From Tiliqua scincoides (lineage: Eukaryota > Chordata > Lepidosauria > Squamata > Scincidae), in the NCBI RefSeq assembly GCF_035046505.1, contig NC_089829.1, forward strand, positions 4,510,001 through 4,574,000: a DNA stretch of 64,000 nucleotides, written 5' to 3'. The translations under genes and the position numbers were made by a program. The stretch's first letter is position 1. Each line of letters starts with the position of its first letter. The notes under the pieces are model-generated. The model was not told the DNA's origin. It worked only from the letters and a program-made list of their open reading frames with translations, and made no database searches. Below, one piece after another: positions 23,551 to 35,500 of this stretch.

Positions 23551-26500
23551 GTAAGCTTTTAATTCGAGGCTTGCCTACATAAACCTTTGGCTAAATAAAA
23601 TCTCTCCCAAGATGGAGCACCTGACTCTGACACGACAGTATAAGCAGCCATCTGAAATATTGGAGAACACCTTCATTACTGTCATTAGATTTGGCAATTT
23701 GTTGTGATTTGCACAATGGTTTCTCTATGGTGAGAGCAGATCCTAGTCCCCTGGCTTCCATGTAGAAGGAAAATTTGTTCAGTTTGTTAGATTTGTTCAG
23801 TTTCTTGTGGCCTTACAGCATCAGTGGATTTGCAATCTTGCTTTTTGTCTCCCATGGCTGCTTGGACAGGCCATAGCTTGGTCCTTTGGCTTAGTCCCCC
23901 ATAGCTTCCTTTACAAGTAGGAAGCCCCTGTTTGACTTCTTGGCAACACGAGTATAACAAGATTGTGGGAAGCCTCTTTATACAGAGTGGCACATCTGTG
24001 GAAGATGGTTCTGAAATCCTAGAGAGATGTCGCTAGTCAGGAATTGTTCATTTTTACTCTCAATATTAAACTGTTTTGTGCCTCGGTATCTGTCTGCTCT
24101 TGCAAAGGCGACCCACGCTGCCTTCTCCATTGCTGTAGCTTCAGTCCCCTGAAAACCAGTAGTCATCTCTGGGCCTCCAGATAAGTGTGCCAGAGGTAAG
24201 CCTAGCCCTAGTGGCGTGAGCATTCTCGGCATATGAATGTGCTGTGTCCCAGCAATTCCTGTACATGCTGCAGTGGCACATTCTGGTCCTAAGAAGTGAG
24301 CCACACTTTTGGCATCCCAAGATGAGAAGGCAATCTCTGAGGTGGAATGGAAGCCTTAACATGGCCCATTAGGAGCATGGAAGGACTTTTGGTTAAGAAT
24401 GAAATGCTCTGCACCCAGGTGCCTGCCCCATCTGAGTCAAAGCATCCATTTTGAGATGACGGCTTATGCGCAGGATCTGCAAATCCTCAGGCAGGCATCT
24501 CTAGGCGCAGTTGATCTCTTTTGAATTCAAGCCTTCTGTCAGTCTTTTTTTCCCTTTTCTCCCTGGATTTGTGTGTGGCGCATGTTCCAGAGAGTGATTG
24601 CTGATGTTTGCATCTCCTCGCTGTGCTTGTTTGTTTAGGGCCAGGGAGCGATGCTGCGGCTGGCAAAAGTGTATTGGAGCACTTGGCTTGGTGAGAGTTT
24701 AATTGATAGACAGGGGGCAATGGGCAGCTCTGCTTGAGTCAGTGATCAGAGAAGGGCGTTGGCCTTGTCAGATCCAATTAGCTGATAGAATTGGATGGAC
24801 TCCTGCAAGCAGGCTTGCTGGCTAATTTCTAAATGAATGATGTCAGCCCTTCCCTCTTTCAAAAAAACACTTCACACGGCTGAAAGAGGAGGGGTACCAG
24901 GAATCCTGGTTTAATGTAAGGGTCAAGTACAAGTGTAAGTTAGGGAAGTCAGTGGCTTCAAATTGAGTTTTCCTGCTGTCATGTTGGTCCATCATTGGTT
25001 CCTTCCATATACTGATAGACATTTGGAGTGTGGGAAGAACAGCCAGCCCTCAAAGACCAGGCAGCCCTGTATTCAGTCATTGCAAAATATTAGCATACGT
25101 GTGTCACTTATGCAAAGCACAGTGCCACACTATTATGCCCAAATTGCAGATAGAGAAGACTGAGGCTGGGAGGAAGCAGCTTGCCTAAGGACGCCAAGAG
25201 ATGGGACAGGGCTAAGATTTGAACAAATGTGATGTCAGTCAGGTCCTGTTCTACCACCACTCATGGGTACCAGAGGGAGGTCGGGTGCCCCCAGACAAGT
25301 AGCTGAATTGTATATTAGCAATTGAAGTAGGTTTGCAGTTCTTATTGTGTTTGTTTGAAAGTTGACTCCATCAAAATCAGTAGGGATCACTTCAGAGAAA
25401 ATATGTATAGGAAAGGAACGATAATGTGAAATATGCTCTGATTCCTGCCACACTAAAAAATTCACTTTGTCTTTCTCTATACCTACCCCCCCCCATGGTG
25501 CGGCCACTCTAAATTGCTTGTTCATTTATAAACATTTTTTTCATCTTTCCCCTGCAAATTACAGTTTAGAGTGGCTCACCATCATAAACTCAAAACAATG
25601 TAATAATAATAATAATAATAAACTTTATTTATATCCCGCCCTTCTCCCCGAAAGGGACCCAGGGCGGCTTACAACAGATTAAAAACAGATTAAAAACATA
25701 ATTTAACTGCAAATAAAAGCATACTAAAACACATTAACAGATACCCATAAAAACAGTAGTCAGATAAAAAGTCAGATAAAAAGAGCAAAGCGCAGCAAAT
25801 CATAGAGGAATCAGGCCTGTAAAAATACTAAAAGATATAAAAAAGATGTTAAAAAAGGCCATGAACTCAGAAGGCCACGTACAATCAAGGATGAAACAAG
25901 CCCAAAATGGCATAACAGTGAGCACACTTGCACAGAACTAACCAAAATACACAAGAGTAGCCACACTAGCAAGCTGCAAGGAGAATAGGGTGGCAACCAA
26001 GCAAGCACATCTCTGGTCAAAGGGAGTCCCACTGAACCAGGGCCACCATAGAAAAAGCTCTGCTTCTCATAGATGCCTCCCTTGCTTCGTTCTTGGATGC
26101 CTGAAGAATGATGTATTTTGTGCATCTGGGCTTTCTGCACTGAGAACACAAATCATGGCAGACAGACTTTCTCAAAGGTCAACTTTTCCATCATTGCCAT
26201 TCTTCCCCTTCAGTGCACAGAAGTGTTCTGGGAGGTGTGCTCTTGCTTCATGTGGGGTGACCATGATGCCCACCTGGCTGAGCTAGTGAGCAGGGGGGAG
26301 CTGGAGGCAGTGTTGATACCTAAAGATTAAAAAAAAAGTGCAAGCCCTTGCTGCAGGGAGACATCATAGGAGATGCAGATATTGGACCCTCTCTGGGCCA
26401 GTGGCATAGCTAATGATCATGTGACCCGGTGCCAAGATCAAAATGTTGCCCCGGAAGTGATGTCACAACCAGAATTGACATCATGCCCAGGCTTTTTAAA

Positions 26501-29500
26501 AAGTGAAAATTGGGAGGAACCCACTTCCACCACCCCCCAGCAGCTCACCACCCACTTGCTCTGTTGCCTACCCCCAGTCAGTGGCATAGCTAAGGCATAT
26601 ATCTGCTACCTGAGGTCAAAGAAGATTTTGTAGCCCCCATGACAAAAATCAAATTTAATTAAATAAATAAAAAGTTATTGGTTCCATACTGGATCATAAT
26701 AACATCTCATTGGCACTCAGAACAATCAGTCTCATATTTCATTTTGGAGTTAAGCAAATCCACTTTTTGTTCCACAAGGCAATTGTGTTTTCATTTTCTT
26801 GTTAATTGGCCATAATGTTTGATAGCATACAGATGTTCCAGTGCAGTTTGTTGCATTGCTTTCTGTATTAATTTACCTTTCCAATGATATATAACATGAT
26901 GGTATTATTGATGCATACCAAGATTTTCACAATTTTGGTCACTGGTGTCACGCTCAGCTTGTTGCCCCCCTAAAGCTTGATGCCCAGTGCAACTGCTACC
27001 CCCTGCACCCCCTTAGCTACGCCACTGCTCTGGGCCCCACTGGGGGTGGTGTGGCTCCACACAGAGTATCTGTGACAGCTGCAGTTCTGCTGCAAAAGTA
27101 GCTGTTCTGAGGGCTTTGCCCCATTGGTTTCTGGATTGAATGTGAAAAGCTGTGCTTAGTACTAGACTTCAGTGTCCTCAGGAGCTAATTTGCATCTGCC
27201 TTTCTTTTATTTTTCAAAAGACATACAGCAGCTGTAAAGCCCTGGTAGAAACATTGGATACCCATTAGTTTGTGCCTGAAAAACGGCACTTCTTAAACCA
27301 TGACCTCTGTGTTCAATTAGCATATGCAGAGCAGCCACAAAGACCTCCCTTTTAGTGGATTAAATTTTTTAAAAAGATGTTCTTCTCTTTCTCATGACTC
27401 TCAGAAATGTCTGGGTCAAAGTCCTGGCCTTTTTTTTTTTTTTTTGCAGAATAGAGAATGGCCAAATGAGTATTTCAAAAGCCTAATTAAAAAATGTGGC
27501 CTGCTTGGAATTTGTCATGCAAGTGCTGTGAGGAGATCCAAGCACTCAGGGAAGATTTTCTCCTTCAAATAGTCCATACCCTCTATAGCAAATATTTGCA
27601 CGTGTTTTTTTGTTTTGTTTTTGTTTTTTGTTCATGCATTTTGCATCAATGTGCAGGTCAGCCATTGTGGGAAATGCAGCCTCAGAGGCCTTTTGGACAG
27701 TGTGCTTCAGTTTCAAAGGTTAATGTCAAGCCCATCAAATCTCTTTTTAATTCTGAGCAAAAGTGCAGATTGCCTGGTCACCTATGACAAGTAAGAATCG
27801 ACTCTTGCGGATCAAGCAGGGAGGCATTTATTAATTGGAAAGTACTGGTACCTGTTTATATAAATTCTAGGGCATACTCTGAAGGCCTATGGGGGCTTTC
27901 CCCTGGGGGCTGGGGATAAGAATAGGCCCTCAGTTTGGCTGTACTTGTCGTAAGAGGCGACTAAACAGCCACCGGGTAGATGGGACTCGTCAGCCTGGGA
28001 AGGCAGCTCATCTGAGAGAAGGAAAACTCTGATCCCAAACCTCCACTGCCTTGTGGCTACATCCAGTTATGGAAAAGGCTTCAGGAGTCAACCTCGAGGC
28101 AAAATCTGGAGCCGGAGTCCCTGAGGCAGTTCATGGCTGAACACAGTCACGTTCTGGCAACTCCTGCGACGCCGCTGGAACCAATCGTATGGGCTTCTGC
28201 CTTTCCATTGGACCATTTCAGCGACGTGGAGAGGGGGGATTTGCTGCATGGGTAACAGCCTATCCTCCATACCTACTTTACCCAGGCTTCGCGCACTGGA
28301 GAGGACACTCTGTTCCAGAGCCACCATTCAGAGCGTGACACCATAGTCTTCCGAGACTGAAGGATGCCAACAACTCTGAAGGCCTATGATGGACTAACCT
28401 TACTGAAGATAAGCAGCTCTAGTTAGTGCTTTGATGGGTGACAACTTTGGAAACCTGGTATATGCTCCCTTGAGGTCCATAATGGAAATGGCAGGATACC
28501 TAAGGAGAACAGTTACCTGACAACGAACGTAGCTGTGCTTTGGCAGTCAGGCCAGTAGAAATTGCTTTGGGGCAGTGATTCCCAGACTATGAGCCGTGGC
28601 TCCCCGGGGAGTCGTGGAAACCAGCTGGGAGAGTCACAGAATCCTCACAAAAAACCAGCACGCTATACAGTTAGAAGGCTGGTTAGAAGGAGGTTGAAAG
28701 GGAGGGTAAAAAGAGTCCAGTCTCTCCAGAGTGCATGGAGGCTGCTTAAAACAACAGTAATAGAGGCCCAGCAGAGGTGTATACCGCAAAGAAAGAAGGG
28801 TTCCGCTAAATCCAGGAGAGTGCCCACATGGCTAACCAGCCAAGTTAGAGAGGCTGTGAAGGGCAAGGAAGCTTCCTTCCGTAAATGGAAGTCTTGCCCT
28901 AATGAAGAGAATAAAAAGGAACATAAACTGTGGCAAAAGAAATGTAAGAAGGTGATAGGGGAGGCCAAGCGAGACTATGAGGAACGCATGGCCAGCAACA
29001 TTAAGGGGAATAATAAAAGCTTCTTCAAATATGTTAGAAGCAGGAAACCCGCCAGAGAAGCGGTTGGCCCTCTGGATGGTGAGGGAGGGAAAGGGGAGAT
29101 AAAAGGAGACTTAGAGATGGCAGAGAAATTAAATGAGTTCTTTGCATCTGTCTTCACGGCAGAAGACCTCGGGCAGATACCGCTGCCCGAACGGCCCCTC
29201 CTGACCGAGGAGTTAAGTCAGATAGAGGTTAAAAGAGAAGATGTTTCAGACCTCATTGATAAATTAAAGATCAATAAGTCACCGGGCCCTGATGGCATAC
29301 ACCCAAGGGTTATTAAGGAATTGAAGAATGAAGTTGCAGATCTCTTGACTAAGGTATGCAACTTGTCCCTCAAAACGGCCACGGTACCAGAAGATTGGAG
29401 GATAGCAAATGTCACGCCTATTTTTAAAAAGGGAAAGAGGGGGGACCCGGGAAACTATAGGCCGGTCAGCCTAACATCCATACCGGGTAAGATGGTGGAA

Positions 29501-32500
29501 TGCCTCATCAAAGATAGGATCTCAAAACACATAGACGAACAGGCCTTGCTGAGGGAGAGTCAGCATGGCTTCTGTAAGGGTAAGTCTTGCCTCACCAACC
29601 TTATAGAATTCTTTGAAAAGGTCAACAGGCATGTGGATGTGGGAGAACCCGTGGACATTATATATCTGGACTTTCAGAAGGCGTTTGACACGGTCCCTCA
29701 CCAAAGGCTACTGAAAAAACTCCACAGTCAGGGAATTAGAGGACAGGTCCTCTCGTGGATTGAGAACTGGTTGGAGGCCAGGAAGCAGAGAGTGGGTATC
29801 AATGGGCAATTTTCACAATGGAGAGAGGTGAAAAGCGGTGTGCCCCAAGGATCTGTCCTGGGACCGGTGCTTTTCAACCTGTTCATAAATGACCTGGAGA
29901 CAGGGTTGAGCAGTGAAGTGGCTAAGTTTGCAGACGACACCAAACTTTTCCGAGTGGTAAAGACCAGAAGTGATTGTGAGGAGCTCCAGAAGGATCTCTC
30001 CAGACTGGCAGAATGGGCAGCAAAATGGCAGATGCGCTTCAATGTCAGTAAGTGTAAAGTCATGCACATTGGGGCAAAAAATCAAAACTTTAGATATAGG
30101 CTGATGGGTTCTGAGCTGTCTGTGACAGATCAGGAGAGAGATCTTGGGGTGGTGGTGGACAGGTCGATGAAAGTGTCGACCCAATGTGCGGCGGCAGTGA
30201 AGAAGGCCAATTCTATGCTTGGGATCATTAGGAAGGGTATTGAGAACAAAACGGTTAGTATTATAATGCCGTTGTACAAATCTATGGTAAGGCCACACCT
30301 GGAGTATTGTGTCCAGTTCTGGTCGCCGCATCTCAAAAAAGACATAGTGGAAATGGAAAAGGTGCAAAAGAGAGCGACTAAGATGATTACGGGGCTGGGG
30401 CACCTTCCTTATGAGGAAAGGCTACGGCGTTTGGGCCTCTTCAGCCTAGAGAAGAGACGCTTGAGGGGGGACATGATTGAGACATACAAAATTATGCAGG
30501 GGATGGACAGAGTGGATAGGGAGATGCTCTTTACACTCTCACATAATACCAGAACCAGGGGACATCCACTAAAATTGAGTGTTGGGCGGGTTAGGACAGA
30601 CAAAAGAAAATATTTCTTTACTCAGCGCGTGGTCGGTCTGTGGAACTCCTTGCCACAGGATGTGGTGCTGGCGTCTAGCCTAGACGCCTTTAAAAGGGGA
30701 TTGGACGAGTTTCTGGAGGAAAAATCCATTATGGGGTACAAGCCATGATGTGTATGCGCAACCTCCTGATTTTAGGAATGGGTTAAGTCAGAATGCCAGA
30801 TGTAGGGGAGAGCACCAGGATGAGGTCTCTTGTTATCTGGTGTGCTCCCTGGGGCATTTGGTGGGCCGCTGTGAGATACAGGAAGCTGGACTAGATGGGC
30901 CTATGGCCTGATCCAGTGGGGCTGTTCTTATGTTCTTATGTTCTTATGTTCTTACAGTGTATAGGATTGCATCCGTAATGGGGAGCTGCAGCCAATGGCC
31001 CAGTAAGTCAAGGGAGCTGCCAAAATCTGGACTAAAACATGTTGACTCTTCTGGCAGGCCAGCTGAAACAGAACCAAGGGCTGGGTCTAAAGAGATGGTC
31101 CTAAGTACACTGCTCAAAACAATAAAGGGAACACTTAAACAACACATCCGAGATCTGAATGAACGAAATATTCCTATTAAATACTTTGTTCCTGACATAG
31201 TTGAATGTGCTGACAACAAAATCACACAACAATCATCAATGGAAATCACATTTATTAACCCATGGAGGTCTGGGTTTGGTGTCATACTCAAAATTGAAGT
31301 GGAAAAACACACTACAGGCTGGTCCAAATTCGATGTAATGTCCGTAAAGCAAGTCAAAATGAGGCTCAGTAGTGTGTGTGGCCTCCACGTGCCTGTATGA
31401 CCTCCCTACAACGCCTGGCATGTTCCTGATGAGGTGGCGGATAGTCTCCTGAGGGATCGCCTCCCAGACCTGGACTAAAGCATCCGCCAACTCCTGGACA
31501 GTCTGTGGTGCAACGTGGCGCTGGTGGATGGAGCGAGACATGATGTCCCAGATGTGCTCAATTGGATTCAGGTCTGGGGAATGGGCGGGCCAGTCCATAG
31601 CATCAATGCCTTCATCTTGCAGGAACTGCTGAGACACTCCAGCCACATGAGGTCTAGCATTGTCCTGCATTAGGAGGAACCCAGGGCCAACCACGCCAGC
31701 ATATGGTCAGACAAGGGGTCTGAGGATCTCATCTCGGTACCTAATGGCAGTCAGGCTACCTCTGGCGAGCACATGGAGGGCTGTGCGGCCCCCCAAAGAA
31801 ATGCCACCCCACACCATTACTAACCCACTGCCAAACCGGTCATGCTGGAGGATGTTGCAGGCAGCAGAACGTTCTCCCTGCCGTCTCCAGTCTCTGTCAT
31901 GTCTGTCACATGTGCTCAGTGTGAACCTGCTTTTATCTGTGAAGAGCACAGGGTGCCAGTGGCGAGGTTGCCAATCTTGGTGTTCTCTGGCAAATGGCAA
32001 ACGTCCTGCACGGTGTCGGGCTGTCAGCACAACCCCGACCTGTGGACGTCAGGCCCTCATACCACCCTCCTGGAGTCTGTTTCTGACCGTTTGAGCAGAC
32101 ACATGCACATTTGTGGCCTGCTGGAGGTCATTTTGCAGGGCTCTGGCAGTGCCCCTCCTGTTCCTCCTGGCACGAAGGCGGAGGTAGCGGTCCTGATGCT
32201 GGGTTGTTGCCCTCCTACGGCCTCCTCCACGTCTCCTGGTGTACTGGCCTGTCTCCTGGTAGCGCCTCCATGCTCTGGACACCACACTGACAGACACAGC
32301 AAACCTTCTTGCCACAGCTCGCATTGATGTGCCATCCTGGATGAGCTGCCCTACCTGAGCCACTTGTGTGGGTTGCAGACTCCGCCTCTTGCTGCCACTA
32401 GAGTGACAGCACCGCCAGCATTCAAAGGTCACCCAAACATCAGCCAGAAAGCATAGGGACTGCGAAGTGGTCTGTGGTCACCACCTGCAGAACCACTCCT

Positions 32501-35500
32501 TTATTGGGGGTGTCTTGTTACTTGCCCATGATTTCCACCTGTTGTCTACTCCATTTGTGCAACAGCATGTGAACTTGATTGTCAATCGGTGTGGCTTCCT
32601 AGGTGGACAGTTTGATTTCACAGAAGTGTGACTGACTTGGAGTGACATTGTGTTGTTTAAGTGTTCCCTTTATTGTTTTGAGCAGTGTACTTGTGTATAC
32701 CCAGTAGGGCTTTTGTGCATGTGAACTGTATTGGAAGTGGCTTCTGAAAAGTTGATGCTTTGGGGAAGGATAAGCCTTGAAAACGAGCCACAACATATTA
32801 CAAGTTCCAGAACCCACAGCGGATAAAATAACATCACTGGTACCCAGTCAGTGGGTAGCTCTTCTATCATGGTTAGCAGAGCCACAAACCAAAGAGCTAC
32901 TGTAGCAGGTCAGTTTCCTCCCAGATGTGACACTGTTAAGGGAAGTATGCATTCCTGGACCTGGTGTATATGGCTTGTAGCGATATTTGCCACCATGTGC
33001 CCACAGTAATGCCCCCCCAGCATCCCATGTGGGTATTGAGTATGGGTGAGACTGGAAAATGTAAGATCCCAGGAAATTTCTGGGGCTCCATCTTTGGCTC
33101 CTGGGCCCCCTTTCTGACCCTCAGCCCAGGTACAGATTACCCCCTTTACCCCCCTCTCCTAGGCCTGCTTGGAGGTTTCGTACTTTAGCTGAGATCTGTT
33201 GACAGACCATCCTCCCTGAATTGGTTTAATCTCCTTTGGTCTATACCAGTCATTATCTGCATCTGTTGTGGCACTGAATTCCATAAGTCAGTAATGGCAG
33301 AGAGAAGAATGCTTTTCTGGCCTAATCCCATACTACTTTGGAAGGGAGATCTCCTTGAACCTGTAAGCGACCCCCCCCCCCCAAGTTGGAATGGGTGATT
33401 TGGCTTAACAATTGTAGTAGTTCACTGACAGGGCCACAGGACTACGTCAGTATTAGAGAGTAGGTGGGAGTAGATTTGTACACCACGAGTGCAGTGATCC
33501 AATAACCCTGCTGATGTGTTTTGGAGACACATTATTGAGTGGATTAGTTGCGATGCCAAGAAATGCAACGCTTGGCTTACCTCCTAGCAGAGGCTGGCAT
33601 CAAGACTCTAGTTCAGAGTCATTCCCTCCGTTTCTCCTCCAGCCCATGTGTGTCTGTATTATTTCAATAGGATCCTTGCACATGAAGCGCTGTGTGCACT
33701 CACAAATGCTGTAGAAATGTAGAGTATCAGTATGTGGAAAATTGTTCTCCAGCCAGTCCTTCTGACACTCCTTAAAGATCCCAAGCTGCTTCATGTGTGT
33801 TGTTTAATTGTGAATTTCTGCTGATTGTGTCTCCTGGGCCCCAATACAACGTTCCTCTTCTTTGTGAGTTGCTTGGAGAGCTACTCTAGTTGGAAAAGTG
33901 GGAAAAATGTATTTGGTTTTGAACCAGAGACCTGGAGGGCGGTGGAGGCTTCTCACTGAAATGTCCCATTTTCACTTTGAAGCAGGTTTTACCCTCTTGA
34001 AGAACGTTAATGGCCACAGCGTGCGCTGGGCACTACAAAAAGGATTGTAAACATCTTAAATTTGTTCAGTTAAACCCAGCCACCTCTTGCAGATATTTGA
34101 GGTGATTTTTGAGTGTGTGTGTGTGTAAAATAAGAATCCGTTATAAATACACTTGAGAGCGGATGTTGTGAGAGGCAGATCTCTTCCTGAAAAGCAGCAA
34201 CTGTTGCTTAACAGTTAAGCAAGATACCACTGTAGGTATCTTTGTCACGGTGGAGGGTGCTGTTTCTATGGTGAAATTGGCCTTGTAACTTAAGAAGGGG
34301 CTTGAGATGTCATGCAGCTTGTTTTGTGGTGAGCAATTTGGGGAAAGGGGCTGGTGCTACTTGCACACGCTTGTAGTGCGTGAGAGTTGAGCATTGCGGT
34401 GTTGCAGTGGCAGGACAGAAGGCTGTAATGAAAGTGCGTTGGGGTTGTGAAATGCATGGGAGGAGTGTTGATCTTCTCTTCCTCTTGGCAGTTGTACGGT
34501 GAGGTGGTACAGGTGCGGCAAATGGTGTGGGGTCTGGCATGCCCTTTCAGCGCCACCATTCAGAAAGCCAGGCCATTGCCCTCAGTGCACAGGAGACCAG
34601 CAATTCTCACTTAAGTCGCGTGGGGCTTTTTAAAAGAAAAATGCTCAGAGGGTTTCTGTGTAATGTCTGCAACTTTGACCTTTTCCTGATTTGCTCCCTC
34701 TTCAGTCTTTTTTCCTGTATTACTGACTTGGGTTTATCTTTTCTCCCCTTTAGAGAGTTTTGAGGTGACAGTCACCAGAGAAGGTGATAAAGGGTTCTTT
34801 CTATCCCTTTTTATGACTATTAACCCACTAACTTTGGCTATGAAATGGGGAATCAGCACTTAAACAGAAGATCCTGTCATGCTCTCCCAACCCCATTCTG
34901 TTCTCCCAGTTTTTTCCTCTCCCCTCCCACTCAAAATATATTGATTAGACAATGTGATGTAACCAACCCTCGGTTAGAAATATCGGTAAATCAGACATCC
35001 GTTTGAACTGTGTGGTATTAATATTTCAGGCTGTGTAGGTTTTCTAAAAAGTGTTTTTCTCAGGCTTGCTTTTTTGAGGGTACCTTTTGATGCCATGTGC
35101 GCTATGGAACATTCAACCGCAGGTCACAGTCAAGCATTTGGCTCACCTTGGCTGCAGTGAAGCTGGCATGCTGTGACCCAAGTGCAGGCACCGCATCGTA
35201 AGCGTAAATAAAGATACAAGAGCGCCTGGTGGGCATGGCACGTGCGGCTCCTATTATTCCCCTTTTCAGCGCTAACCATAGTGCAGGATTGGGTCTCCAC
35301 CAACATGAGCACAAGCAATGGCTGGTTTTCCGCATAACCGAAACTGGTCTGAAGCAGGTTTGTAAACACTGGTTTTTGAAACCAACTTGGGTGAATGGTA
35401 ATTGGTGCAGATGCAGCCCTGCTCCATGGCTGGCTCCCCTCCCGGATGTGCTTAGGAGCAAGCAGGAGTGTGCCGGCATGTGAGATACTGCCAGTCCTCT

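Noticed and set aside
18741-30748. Long open frames antisense to the two CR1 copies (196 and 113 codons)
   Set aside because: They occur identically in both copies because the CR1 coding strand lacks certain codons; no protein similarity of their own.
30944-31357. Separate genes in open frames near the Tc1 end
   Set aside because: They are shadow frames overlapping the Tc1 inverted repeat and transposase 3' end.
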